Assembly: GCA_014138645.1 (NCBI GenBank)
Contig: JACJIB010000006.1
Coordinates: 310,001-374,000 of the forward strand
Source of the DNA: Methylorubrum thiocyanatum
Lineage (GTDB): Bacteria; Pseudomonadota; Alphaproteobacteria; Rhizobiales; Beijerinckiaceae
Direction: 5' to 3'
DNA length: 64,000 nucleotides
Each line of letters starts with the position of its first letter. Position 1 is the first letter of the stretch. This document shows, piece after piece, positions 9,189 through 17,257 of this stretch. A program made the position numbers and the translations under genes. Below the pieces are notes generated by a model. That model worked only from the letters and a program-made list of their open reading frames with translations. It did not search any database and was not told where the DNA came from.

Positions 9189-10403
9189 ATGCTCTACCAA
9201 GCCTTCGATGTCCAATCGGACATCGCCCGGCAGACCCGGCACTGGGGCCGGATCCTGCACGAGGCTTCCGCCCCATGGCTCCGCACGCCCTGGCACGATG
9301 CCGCGAAATGGTGGTCGGCGGGGGCGCGCATGATGATGCGCGCCGGCCTCACCTTCGCGCGGCCGGCCTACGGCATCCACGCCGTGACGGTCGGCAACCG
9401 CGAGGTGCCGGTGATCGAGGAGCCGGTGCTCGCCACGCCGTTCGGCACCCTGCTGCGCTTCCGCAAGGACATCGACACGGTCCAGCCCAAGGTGCTGGTG
9501 CTCGCTCCCCTCTCGGGCCACTTCGCCACGCTGCTGCGCGGCACCATCCGCACTCTGCTGCCCGACCACGACGTCTACCTCACCGACTGGCACAACGCCC
9601 GCGACGTGCCGCTGTCGGAGGGGCGCTTCGGCTTCGACGACTACGTCGATCACGTCGTGCGCTTCCTCGAGACCATCGGCGAGGGCGCCCACCTCATGGC
9701 CGTGTGCCAGCCCGCCGTGCAGGCGCTCGCCGCCACGGCGGTGATGGCGCACACGAGGAACCCGGCGCAGCCGCGCAGCATGACCCTGATGGCCGGGCCC
9801 GTGGATTGCCGCGTCAGCCCGACCTCGGTGAACGCGCTCGCCACCTCGAAGCCGATCGAGTGGTTCGAGCAAAACCTGATCGAGACGGTGCCCGGCCGCC
9901 ACAAGGGCGCCGGGCGGCGGGTCTATCCCGGCTTCATGCAGGTGGCCGCCTTCGTCTCGATGAACGCCCGGCGCCACTCGGACGCGCATACGGACCTGTT
10001 CTGGCACTACGTCGACGGCAGCGCGGACAAGGCGCTGGCGATCGAGAGCTTCTACGACGAGTATTTCGCCGTCCTCGACCTCACCGCCGAGTTCTACCTC
10101 GAGACGGTCAAGACCGTGTTCCAGGACTACACCCTGGCCCGCAACCAGCTCACCTATCGCGGCGAGCCCATCGACATGGGTGCGATCCGCCGTACGGCCC
10201 TGATGACGGTGGAGGGCGAGCGCGACGACATCTGCGCCGTCGGCCAGACCATGGCCGCCCACGACCTCTGCTCGGGCGTGCCGCGGCACATGAAGAGCCA
10301 CCACCTCCAGGCGGGGGTGGGCCATTACGGCGTGTTCTCGGGGCGCAAATGGGAGGCGCAGACCTACCCGCTCGTGCGCAACTTCATCGCCTCGCACGCC
10401 TGA
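9189..10403 (+). CDS. phaZ: Intracellular polyhydroxybutyrate depolymerase
   Basis: A 404-residue cytoplasmic enzyme of the PhaZ (PhaZa/PhaZd, Ralstonia-type) family that hydrolyses native polyhydroxybutyrate granules to release 3-hydroxybutyrate. The sequence opens with MLYQAFDVQSDIARQTR, typical for the family. The alpha/beta hydrolase core carries the nucleophile as a cysteine in the VCQPAVQ motif at residue 173, in place of a lipase-box serine. The AGPVDCRVSPTSVN segment and a C-terminal SHHLQAGVGHYGVFSG segment supply the expected histidine. Length is typical (about 400-420). It lies alone upstream of rpsU. Identification is firm; the physiological role in PHB cycling follows from the family. 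Confidence 0.93.
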   Translation: MLYQAFDVQSDIARQTRHWGRILHEASAPWLRTPWHDAAKWWSAGARMMMRAGLTFARPAYGIHAVTVGNREVPVIEEPVLATPFGTLLRFRKDIDTVQPKVLVLAPLSGHFATLLRGTIRTLLPDHDVYLTDWHNARDVPLSEGRFGFDDYVDHVVRFLETIGEGAHLMAVCQPAVQALAATAVMAHTRNPAQPRSMTLMAGPVDCRVSPTSVNALATSKPIEWFEQNLIETVPGRHKGAGRRVYPGFMQVAAFVSMNARRHSDAHTDLFWHYVDGSADKALAIESFYDEYFAVLDLTAEFYLETVKTVFQDYTLARNQLTYRGEPIDMGAIRRTALMTVEGERDDICAVGQTMAAHDLCSGVPRHMKSHHLQAGVGHYGVFSGRKWEAQTYPLVRNFIASHA

Positions 10404-10450
10404 ACCAGCCCTGCCGCCGCCGCGCGCCGGCAGCGCGGGGCACCGAGAGA

Positions 10451-10486
10451 CTTGCAAGTGGTTTGCAAGAGGCTTGCAAGAGGCTT
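10451..10486. repeat. 11-bp tandem repeat upstream of rpsU
   Basis: Three full copies and a partial fourth of an 11-bp unit (CTTGCAAGTGG, TTTGCAAGAGG, CTTGCAAGAGG, CTTGC). The core CTTGCAAG is a palindrome repeated once per helical turn, so successive copies face the same side of the DNA. It lies about 200 bases upstream of the S21 start and could be a binding array or simple slippage. Confidence 0.6.
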
Positions 10487-10576
10487 GCGCGCACTTCCAA
10501 CACGAACCTGTTTCGTGTATGCCGCGCGCTCAGGTGCAATTCTTTCGCACCGATTCGGCTGCCGTCACGACGCCTC

Positions 10577-10596
10577 CCCCGGAACGAGAACCGGGG
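10577..10596 (+). other. Hairpin in the rpsU leader
   Basis: A perfect 6-bp stem (CCCCGG/CCGGGG) with an 8-base loop, about 90 bases before the rpsU start. A second small dyad (GGTGC...GCACC) precedes it near 10530-10550. These may be leader structures that affect S21 expression; no terminator T-run follows. Confidence 0.35.
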
Positions 10597-10683
10597 CAGG
10601 GGCGCCTGACGGCTTTTTCCCGGTTCCGCCGGGGATCCGAGGCCGGTGCGGTTCGAAACAACAGATCCTAGGGGTTGATTCCG

Positions 10684-10992
10684 TTGCAGGTACTCGTTCG
10701 CGACAACAACGTCGATCAGGCGCTCCGCGTCCTCAAGAAGAAGATGCAGCGCGAGGGCATCTTCCGGGAGATGAAGCAGCGCAAGGCCTACGAGAAGCCC
10801 TCCGTGCGCAAGGCTCGCGAGAAGGCTGAGGCCGTCCGCCGCGCCCGCAAGCAGGCCCGCAAGACCGCGATCCGCGAGGGCCTGATCGCCGCGCCGAAGC
10901 CGAAGCCCCGGACCGGCGCCCCGCGCCGCCCCGGCATGCCGAGCTTCTCGCAGCAGCCCGCCGCCACGCAGGCGCCCGCCGCCGCCTCCTGA
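10684..10992 (+). CDS. rpsU: 30S ribosomal protein S21
   Basis: A 102-residue small-subunit ribosomal protein. The canonical core starts at MQVLVRDNNVDQALRVLKKK and continues through REGIFREMKQRKAYEKPSVRK. The start is TTG at 10684, preceded by AGGGG about 8-10 bases upstream; a second TTG three codons earlier (10675) is possible, but 10684 matches the family N-terminus exactly. S21 is usually about 70 residues; here a basic then Pro/Ala-rich tail of about 30 residues follows the core, as is common in Rhizobiales. S21 contacts the 3' end of 16S rRNA and takes part in initiation. A strong terminator follows. Confidence 0.95.
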   Translation: MQVLVRDNNVDQALRVLKKKMQREGIFREMKQRKAYEKPSVRKAREKAEAVRRARKQARKTAIREGLIAAPKPKPRTGAPRRPGMPSFSQQPAATQAPAAAS

Positions 10993-11032
10993 GGCCGGCC
11001 GGCCCCGGCGCGGGCCGCGAAGCGAGGATACG

Positions 11033-11069
11033 AAAAAGGCCCCGCCGGTGCGACCGGCGGGGCCTTTTT
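11033..11069 (+). terminator. Rho-independent terminator after rpsU
   Basis: A 17-bp perfect stem including flanking A and T runs (AAAAAGGCCCCGCCGGT / ACCGGCGGGGCCTTTTT) around a 3-base loop, ending in five T. Being symmetrical with A and T runs on both sides, it can work in both directions and serve rpsU and the convergent receiver gene. Confidence 0.92.
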
Positions 11070-11091
11070 CGGTTGGGTCCGATCGCTCGGC

Positions 11092-11481
11092 TCAGGCGGC
11101 GCGCGCGGTGAGGGTGGCGCGCTCGGCCTGCCGCAGCAGCTCCAGGGGCAGCCAGGGCTTACGCATATAGACCGCGTGCGGCGGGATCTCGGTCCGGCGC
11201 TCCTCGCGGGCCTCGGAGGTCACCACGAGCCGCACCTCCGGCCAGCGGTCCTCGACGGTGCGCGCCAGCGCCGCCCCGTCCATGGCGCCCGAGAGATGCG
11301 TGTCGGCGATCACCATCGCCACCGTCACCTCGCCGCGTTCGAGCACGGCCAGCGCGTCCTCGGCGCTCGAACAGGCGATGACGTTGAGGTCGGTCTCCTC
11401 GATCAGGACGGTCGCGAGGTCGCGGGCGGCCTCGTCCTCCTCGACGACGAGCGCGACCGGGCTGTCTCCGGTGTGAGCCAT
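11092..11481 (-). CDS. Stand-alone response regulator receiver
   Basis: A 129-residue single-domain receiver without an output domain. It shows the acidic residues near residue 14 (VVEEDEAAR), the likely phosphoacceptor aspartate in MVIADTHLSG, a serine/threonine in LVVTSEAR and the lysine in VYMRKPWLPLEL. The tail LRQAERATLTARAA is short. Stand-alone receivers of this type in Rhizobiales take part in phosphorelays or bind partner proteins; the partner is not visible here. ATG at 11481 has a GGGAG ribosome binding site at the right distance. It is convergent with rpsU across the shared terminator. Confidence 0.85.
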   Translation of the reverse strand: MAHTGDSPVALVVEEDEAARDLATVLIEETDLNVIACSSAEDALAVLERGEVTVAMVIADTHLSGAMDGAALARTVEDRWPEVRLVVTSEAREERRTEIPPHAVYMRKPWLPLELLRQAERATLTARAA

Positions 11482-11806
11482 GATGTCTCCCTGAAGCTGT
11501 GCGAGCGGTTCGGAAGCGGCGGCCCGGCCAAGGGCACGTCGCGATGGGCACGTCGCGATGGGCGCGTTGCGATGGACACGTCGCGGCGGATTCGGCAGCA
11601 CCGACGATGCTTGCCCTGCGACAACAAGTTCGGGGATGATCGGTTCAGCGAAATTGTGCCGGCCTGAGCCGCGCGAACCGAGCCGTCCCTTAACGGACTG
11701 TTCACCCTGCGACACGAATTGTTACAGTCCGGCGACGCAGGGCGGTCCGAACGGACCGATGCTTGCATAGCCGGTCCCGGACCGCAAAGGAGGCTCCCGT
11801 CCCGCC
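11482..11806. other. Intergenic region with promoters
   Basis: About 325 bases between the divergent receiver and amidotransferase genes. It holds a 14-bp tandem repeat (listed separately) and otherwise no convincing frame. Both promoters should lie here; exact boxes are not assigned. Confidence 0.35.
11532..11587. repeat. 14-bp tandem repeat, four copies
   Basis: Four adjacent 14-base units: two identical GGGCACGTCGCGAT copies, then GGGCGCGTTGCGAT, then the more diverged GGACACGTCGCGGC. They lie 50-105 bases upstream of the receiver start, within its likely leader or promoter. The decay from left to right suggests an older expansion. Confidence 0.85.
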
Positions 11807-12592
11807 ATGTGCCGCTTCCTCGCCTATCTCGGTGAGCCGGTCTTCCTGAACGAGCTGGTCTGCGCCCCGACCCATTCGCTGGTCCATCAGTCGCTGCACG
11901 CCTCGGAGGCCAAAACCGAAACCAATGGCGATGGGTTCGGGATCGGCTGGTACGGCGAGCATGCCGAGCCCGGCCTCTACCGCGACATCTGCCCGGCCTG
12001 GTCCGACGAGAACCTCGTGAACCTCTGCCGCCAGGTGCGGGCGCGGACCTTCTTCGCCCATGTGCGCGCGGCCACCGGCACGGCGACGACGCGGGCGAAC
12101 TGCCACCCCTTCGCCCATGGCCGGCACCTGTTCATGCATAACGGCCAGATCGGCGGCTATCACCGGATCAAGCGGCGCCTGGAGGCGCTGATCCCCGACG
12201 CGTTCTACGACACCCGCCGCGGCTCGACCGACTCGGAGGCGCTGTTCCTGCTGGCGCTGGCCAACGGCCTCGAATCCGATCCCGTGGCAGCCATGGAGGC
12301 GACCTGCGCCACCGTGCGCGGCCTGATGCAGGAGGCGCGGATCACGGAAGCGTTCCGCTTCACCGCCGTGCTCACCGATGGCGAGAGCCTCACCGCCTTC
12401 CGCTGGGCCTGCGACGGGCGCCCGCCGAGCCTGTACTACCGCGAGAGCGAGCGCGGCCTCACCGTCGTTTCCGAGCCGATCGACGGCTGCAAGGAGGGGT
12501 GGACGATCGTGCCCAAGGGCGGAACCCTTCGGGCGACCCGCGGCAGCCGCGCCGTCGTCAGCCTGCCGCGCACGGAGCGGGCCGCCGCCTGA
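11807..12592 (+). CDS. Class II glutamine amidotransferase
   Basis: A 261-residue protein with an N-terminal nucleophile glutaminase fold. The MCRFLAYLGEP start leaves Cys2 as the catalytic nucleophile once Met is removed. Further family features are NGDGFGIGWYG near residue 40, the FFAHVRAATG motif, HPFAHGRHLFMHNGQIGG around 105-120, and GSTDSEALF. This fits the YafJ/EgtC-like group, which hydrolyses gamma-glutamyl amides; the acceptor substrate cannot be read from sequence. No egtB/egtD genes are nearby, so an ergothioneine role is not supported. A GGAGG-type site precedes the start. Confidence 0.9.
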   Translation: MCRFLAYLGEPVFLNELVCAPTHSLVHQSLHASEAKTETNGDGFGIGWYGEHAEPGLYRDICPAWSDENLVNLCRQVRARTFFAHVRAATGTATTRANCHPFAHGRHLFMHNGQIGGYHRIKRRLEALIPDAFYDTRRGSTDSEALFLLALANGLESDPVAAMEATCATVRGLMQEARITEAFRFTAVLTDGESLTAFRWACDGRPPSLYYRESERGLTVVSEPIDGCKEGWTIVPKGGTLRATRGSRAVVSLPRTERAAA

Positions 12593-12628
12593 AGGCTTGC
12601 CCGGGCGACCCAGCCATGGTCAAGGTTT

Positions 12629-12736
12629 CGAAAGGACGAGTCCTTTCGCGGGTGCAGGGCGGGGCCCTGCAGATCGGCTTTGCCGGCTTCAGGGCGCGGC
12701 CCTGAACACCCGCCAAAGGGCCTCAAGGCCCTTTGG
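12629..12736. repeat. Array of five short hairpins
   Basis: Five consecutive perfect inverted repeats in 108 bases: stems 12629-12637/12640-12648, 12654-12660/12664-12670, 12675-12678/12682-12685, 12690-12695/12699-12704, and 12713-12722/12727-12736 (CCAAAGGGCC with a TCAA loop). This looks like a composite palindromic intergenic element rather than a simple terminator. The last hairpin ends eight bases before the start of the TauE/SafE gene and could mask its ribosome binding site. Confidence 0.8.
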
Positions 12737-12744
12737 GATCCCCG

Positions 12745-13536
12745 ATGAGTATTGCGTTCGAGACCGTAGCGGGGCTGTTCGGTGTAGCCGTGGTGGCGGG
12801 CACCGTCGACGCCATCGCCGGCGGAGGCGGGCTGTTGACCGTGCCGGCTCTGCTGCTCGCCGGACTCGATCCGGTGAGCGCGATCGCCACCAACAAGCTC
12901 CAGGGCAGCGCCGGCTCCGTCTCGGCCACCCTCGCCTTCGCCCGGCGCGGGCTGATCCGCTGGCGCGAGGCCGGCCCCGCGGCGCTCGGCGCCGGCCTCG
13001 CCTCGGTGGCGGGCGCACTGTGCGTCAGCCTGCTGCCGCGCCCGCTCCTCGACGCGCTGGTGCCGCTCCTCCTGATCGGGATCGCCGGCTACTTCGCCAC
13101 CGCGCGGCGGATGAGCAACGAGGACGCGGCCGCACGCATCACGCCGGGCCTGTTCGCCCTGACGCTGGCGCCCGCGGTCGGCTTCTACGACGGCGTGTTC
13201 GGGCCCGGCGCCGGCTCGTTCTACATGATCGGCTTCGTCACCCTGCTCGGGCTCGGCGTGGTGCGCGCCACCGCCCACACCAAGCTCTCGAACGCCGCGA
13301 GCAATCTCGGCAGCCTCGCCCTGTTCACGCTCCAGGGCGCCGTGATCTGGCCCATCGGCCTCGCGATGGCGGTCGGCGCCTTTCTCGGCGCGCAGATCGG
13401 CTCGGTGCTGGCCGTGCGCCTCGGCGCGCGGCTGATCCGCCCGCTCCTCGTGGTCATCGCCTGCGCGATGGCCCTGCGCCTGCTGTCGAACCCGGCCAAC
13501 CCGCTGCGACACGCCGTGGCCGGATTCTTTTCGTAG
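12745..13536 (+). CDS. TauE/SafE (TSUP) family permease
   Basis: A 263-residue inner-membrane protein with about eight hydrophobic segments in two repeated halves. Family hallmarks are GTVDAIAGGGGLLTVPALLL near residue 20 in the first half and GFYDGVFGPGAGSFYMIGF near 150 in the second, with TNKLQGSAGS and TKLSNAASNLGSL as the matching repeat motifs. Members export or import sulfite, sulfonates or other organic anions; the substrate here is unknown. The start at 12745 was chosen because upstream bases form a hairpin (12713-12736), suggesting regulation at initiation. It is convergent with the mesaconyl-CoA hydratase gene. Confidence 0.88.
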   Translation: MSIAFETVAGLFGVAVVAGTVDAIAGGGGLLTVPALLLAGLDPVSAIATNKLQGSAGSVSATLAFARRGLIRWREAGPAALGAGLASVAGALCVSLLPRPLLDALVPLLLIGIAGYFATARRMSNEDAAARITPGLFALTLAPAVGFYDGVFGPGAGSFYMIGFVTLLGLGVVRATAHTKLSNAASNLGSLALFTLQGAVIWPIGLAMAVGAFLGAQIGSVLAVRLGARLIRPLLVVIACAMALRLLSNPANPLRHAVAGFFS

Positions 13537-13564
13537 ATCGATCAGCCGCTTGGCGGCCGATGCT

Positions 13565-14611
13565 TCAGCGCGGGATGAAGGCCCAGTAGTCGAGATCGAG
13601 GATCACCGACGGGTCGTAGCCCTCGCCCTGCTTGTCCGGATAGGCGCCGCAGGGCTGGTTCTTGGCCGCCACCGTGCGCAGGCGCAACGCGCCGATATCG
13701 CTGCGGCCGGGGAGTTCGGCCGTCTCCAGCACCTCGGACCACGCGTAGACGGTGTCGCCGGCAAACAGGGGCGCGACGTGCCGGCCGGCATTGATGCCGC
13801 CGATGGCGAAGGCGTTGGCGAGGCCGTTGAAGCTGAGCGCGCGGGCGAGCGAGATGACGTGCCCGCCATAGATCAGGCGCTTGCCGAACTTGGTCTCCCG
13901 CGTCGCCACGGCGTCGAAATGGACCTTGGCGGTGTTCTGGAACAGGCGCGTGGCGATCTGGTGCTCGGCCTCCTCGACGGTCATGCCGTCGACGTGGTCG
14001 ATCTTCTCGCCGACCGCGTAGTCGGAGAAGCGGTGCGGGCTGCCGGCGAGCGCGGTGTCGTAGGCCGCCGGATCGAGCGGGGGCAGGGCGTTGGCGAGGT
14101 CGGCCGGGTTCACCACCTTGGCGAGCTGCGGCACGTGCTCTTGCGCGATCTTGGCCTCGGGATCGCGCTTGCGCACGAGAACCCAGCGGCAATAGCTCAG
14201 CACGGTCCGGCCCGAGGCATCGGAGCCGGTCGAGCGCACGTAGACCACGCCGGTCTGGCGGTTGGAGCTTTCCTTGAGGCCGATCACCTCGGAGACGGTG
14301 GAGAGCGTCTCGCCGGGATAGACCGGGCGGTGGAAGCCGCCCTCGGCGTAGCCGAGATTGGCCAGCGCATTGAGGGAGACGTCCGGCACGGTCTTGCCGA
14401 ACACGACGTGGAAGGTGAGCAAGTCGTCGAGCGGGCTCGCCGGATAGCCGATCGCACGCGCGAAGGCGTCCGAGGATTGCACGGCGAAGCGCGGGCCGTA
14501 GAGGGCGGTGTAGAGCGCCACATCGCCCGTGGTGACAGTACGCGGCGTGGCGTGGCGGATGGTCTCCCCGAGGCGGAAATCCTCGAAGAAGCGGCCTGGA
14601 TTGGTCTTCAT
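13565..14611 (-). CDS. mcd: Mesaconyl-CoA hydratase (ethylmalonyl-CoA pathway)
   Basis: A 348-residue protein with two MaoC-like hotdog domains (about 10-160 and 185-340). It matches the mesaconyl-CoA hydratase (Mcd; MeaC in Methylobacterium) subgroup: a MKTNPGRFFEDFRLGE start, the DDLLTFHVVFGKTVPDVSLNA region and FDAVATRETKFGKRLIYGGH in the second domain. The enzyme hydrates mesaconyl-CoA to beta-methylmalyl-CoA, a step in glyoxylate regeneration during growth on C1 and C2 compounds. Length agrees with the family (about 340-350). The start at 14611 gives the family N-terminus. This gene is one of the main pointers to a Methylobacterium-like host. Confidence 0.88.
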   Translation of the reverse strand: MKTNPGRFFEDFRLGETIRHATPRTVTTGDVALYTALYGPRFAVQSSDAFARAIGYPASPLDDLLTFHVVFGKTVPDVSLNALANLGYAEGGFHRPVYPGETLSTVSEVIGLKESSNRQTGVVYVRSTGSDASGRTVLSYCRWVLVRKRDPEAKIAQEHVPQLAKVVNPADLANALPPLDPAAYDTALAGSPHRFSDYAVGEKIDHVDGMTVEEAEHQIATRLFQNTAKVHFDAVATRETKFGKRLIYGGHVISLARALSFNGLANAFAIGGINAGRHVAPLFAGDTVYAWSEVLETAELPGRSDIGALRLRTVAAKNQPCGAYPDKQGEGYDPSVILDLDYWAFIPR

Positions 14612-14809
14612 GGCGCGCATCGCTCCCTTGACGGCTCTTGCTGGCCGAGCGGGGGCACCGTCTTGAATACCGTATTCAGAACGAGGCCCTAAACTTCTGA
14701 CATCGCATCGGCTTTTCGGCCGAGCCGACGCCCGACCGCCTTAGCAACGAGCCCGGCGCCCGCGCAATGCCGCGCTTGACGCCGGGGTGGATCGGCGCCG
14801 GGGACGCGA

Positions 14810-15100
14810 TCAGAAAGCGAGCTGGATGTAGAGGTCGGCGATGAGCTTCTGCGCGAACAGCAGGAGCAGGATCAGGATGATCGGGGAGATGTCGACACCG
14901 CCGAGATTGGGCAGCAGGTTGCGGATCGGCCGCAGCGCCGGTTCGGTGACGCGGTAGAGGAATTCGCCGATCTGCGAGACGATCGGGTTGCGCACGTTGA
15001 CCACGTTGAAGGCCACGAGCCAGCTCAGCACGGCGCTCGCGACGAGGACGTAGATGTAGAGCTGGATGACGGTGTTGATGAGCCAGAGCAGGGCGTTCAT
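14810..15100 (-). CDS. YggT family membrane protein
   Basis: A 96-residue integral membrane protein with two hydrophobic blocks (about 3-30 and 68-92) flanking the family core SQIGEFLYRVTEPALRPIRNLLPNLGG. YggT proteins are implicated in osmotic tolerance and, in some bacteria, in membrane or division protein assembly; the role here is not defined. Complete and of usual length. It is the last chromosomal protein gene before tRNA-Ala. Confidence 0.92.
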   Translation of the reverse strand: MNALLWLINTVIQLYIYVLVASAVLSWLVAFNVVNVRNPIVSQIGEFLYRVTEPALRPIRNLLPNLGGVDISPIILILLLLFAQKLIADLYIQLAF

Positions 15101-15221
15101 GCGGGGGGTATCGGTCCTCGTCGCCCCAAACGCGCGTGGGCGCGGGATGCGCGGCGCGGGCGGGAAAATTCCGGAATTGACAGGCCGAAGCGGACAAGCC
15201 TAAAAGGCCCTCGCCTCGGAC

Positions 15222-15399
<178 letters not shown>

Positions 15400-15434
15400 G
15401 ATATTTCGAGCCTCGGACCCCTCTTGGACGCCGG

Positions 15435-16322
15435 TCACGTCGGTGCCACGAACAGGGGACGTCGGTCCGCCGCCCCCCGCCATCCATCCAGGAAGCGGCC
15501 GAGGTGCGGGCGCTCGGCCCTCTCGCGTTCGAGGTAGGCGAGGAGGCTTCCGACGGCACGGTCGTGGGCCGCCGCGTCCGTCCGACCCGTCAGGTAGGCC
15601 CAACGGAAATACAGGACGGCGAGGTTGAGGCAGTCGGTCTCGCAATAGTCGCGGACCCGCGCCATCCGCCCCTCCGCCACCAGGGAGGCGACCTGGCTGC
15701 CGTGCTCGCCCATCTTCCCGGGCAGGCCCAGCAGGCCGGCCGCCTCCTCCAGGGTGAGCCGGGCGGCGACCCCGAACTCGGACATCGCGTCCATGAGGTC
15801 GACGTGCCAGTCGACCGAATAGCGGTGCGTGTAGCCCGCCCACCGCGTTCCGCGCCGATACCAGGCGCCCGCCGACACGCCGTGCATCATCGACCGCGCG
15901 ACGATGGTGGGCATGTCGAAGGCACGCCCGTTCCAGGAACAGACCCGGAAGTCGCCATCCTCGAAGAACCGCCAGAAGGCACGCAGGAGACGCCCCTCGT
16001 CCCAATCCCCCGCCCCCCCGCTGCGGCAGGCGGTGACCCGGTACTCCTCCAGCCCGGAGACCTCGTCGCGCAGGATGTCGGCCTCCACGAAGGAGATGGC
16101 GACGATCCGGTGCCAGGCGTTCTTCGGGAACTTGTCGGCCGGCCAGTCGGCCGGCACCAGGTCGTCCGGGACCGTCTCGATGTCGAGGGCGAGAAACCGC
16201 GTCGGCGCCTCGGGTGACGGGGCCGCGGGGGCGCGCCGACCGTAGGCGGGACGCCGGGCCGGAGGGGTGGCGGGGAACGCGCCCTGCGCGAACGGGAACG
16301 CGGCTTGACGGGACGGCAGCAT
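15435..16322 (-). CDS. PolB-like 3'-5' exonuclease (DEDDy)
   Basis: A 295-residue predicted nuclease with an RNase H-like exonuclease fold, similar to the stand-alone relatives of the proofreading domain of DNA polymerase B. Exo I is ALDIETVP (D47, E49). Exo II is in CSWNGRAFDMPTI, a further aspartate lies in DWHVDLMDAM, and Exo III is the DEDDy motif YCETD near residue 240, so the metal ligands appear intact. A 40-residue Pro/Ala-rich leader precedes the domain. The start at 16322 lies two bases past the stop of the upstream metallophosphoesterase gene, indicating an operon. It is the last gene of the minus-strand cluster. The substrate (DNA or RNA) is not evident. Confidence 0.82.
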   Translation of the reverse strand: MLPSRQAAFPFAQGAFPATPPARRPAYGRRAPAAPSPEAPTRFLALDIETVPDDLVPADWPADKFPKNAWHRIVAISFVEADILRDEVSGLEEYRVTACRSGGAGDWDEGRLLRAFWRFFEDGDFRVCSWNGRAFDMPTIVARSMMHGVSAGAWYRRGTRWAGYTHRYSVDWHVDLMDAMSEFGVAARLTLEEAAGLLGLPGKMGEHGSQVASLVAEGRMARVRDYCETDCLNLAVLYFRWAYLTGRTDAAAHDRAVGSLLAYLERERAERPHLGRFLDGWRGAADRRPLFVAPT

Positions 16323-16324
16323 GG

Positions 16325-17257
16325 TCAGGCCTCCACGATGAAAGAGGGGTCGAAAACCTCGACGCGACCGAGCCTCGACCGCGGATTGGCGACGACGCGG
16401 CAGCGTCCGATCCGATGGTCCGTCGGGGTCGGCACATGGCCGTGTATCCAGGCCTTGGGCGCGCCCCACATCACCATCAGGTCCTCGACGTCGGAGGCGA
16501 ACGAGGCCGAGACCCATGGTTCGCAGACGTCGGGGGACAGCCTGCCGCAGAGGCTGGCCTGGCTCGGCGCATGGTGGGTGACGACCACGGCGCGGTCGCC
16601 GCGCCGGACGTCCCGGACCAGGGCCGCCCGCGAGGCGCCGAAGCCTTCCCCGGTCACCTTCACGGACACCAGCACGTCCTCGATGAACGCCCGCGACCGG
16701 GCATGGGCACCGGCCGCGTCGTGCGGCCAGTACGGCACCCCGTGGCCGAGGGTGATCCTCCGGTTGTCCGGATGCGCACGGCGGGCGTAGCTGCGGGCGT
16801 TCGTCGCCGTGCGCGGCCCGTGCAGCGCCCAGTCGGTCCAGAGCGTGCTGCCCACGATGTGGACGCCGCCCCCGTCCCGGTCCTCGACGCGGACCGCGGC
16901 GTCGGACAGGAGCGTCACGCCGTGCGCCGCGGCGGCCGCCCGTCCGTCGCGCAGGTTCAGGGCCTTCGGGCGCGGGTCCCAGAACTCGACGTTGCCGGGA
17001 ACCAGCACGACGGGACGCCCACCCTGCCGTCCGCGCAACGCCTCCGCCAGCCAGCGCACGGACGCGTCGATCCCGGGGCATACGTTCCCGGCGACGACGA
17101 GGACGTCGAAGTCGGGCGGATCGGGCAGGTCGAGCGGCAGGCGGTCGATCCGCAGGTCCGACATGACCCATAGCCGCAGCCCGGCGCGGGCAAGGTCCGT
17201 CGGCATCGGCGTGGGCGCGGACGCTTGCCTGCTCGGGGGGACTGCATGTCGCGTCAT
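16325..17257 (-). CDS. Degenerate metallophosphoesterase (probably non-catalytic)
   Basis: A 310-residue calcineurin-like phosphoesterase paralogue of the product of 19268-20107. The fold can be followed throughout, but metal-binding residues are replaced. The usual D-x-H motif is SDLRID (His to Arg), GD is AGNVCPG (Asp to Asn), and GNHE is PGNVEFW (His to Val). The THHAPS motif and a GH in WIHGHVP remain, although the second His of GHxH is missing. It is therefore likely a binding or regulatory protein, not an enzyme. Its ATG overlaps the stop of the upstream M41 frame by four bases, so the two are coupled. The length is complete, arguing for a maintained function. Confidence 0.8.
   Translation of the reverse strand: MTRHAVPPSRQASAPTPMPTDLARAGLRLWVMSDLRIDRLPLDLPDPPDFDVLVVAGNVCPGIDASVRWLAEALRGRQGGRPVVLVPGNVEFWDPRPKALNLRDGRAAAAAHGVTLLSDAAVRVEDRDGGGVHIVGSTLWTDWALHGPRTATNARSYARRAHPDNRRITLGHGVPYWPHDAAGAHARSRAFIEDVLVSVKVTGEGFGASRAALVRDVRRGDRAVVVTHHAPSQASLCGRLSPDVCEPWVSASFASDVEDLMVMWGAPKAWIHGHVPTPTDHRIGRCRVVANPRSRLGRVEVFDPSFIVEA

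Noticed and set aside
11807..12592. EgtC of ergothioneine synthesis
   Set aside because: The glutaminase fold fits, but no egtB or egtD gene is near, so the specific name is not supported.
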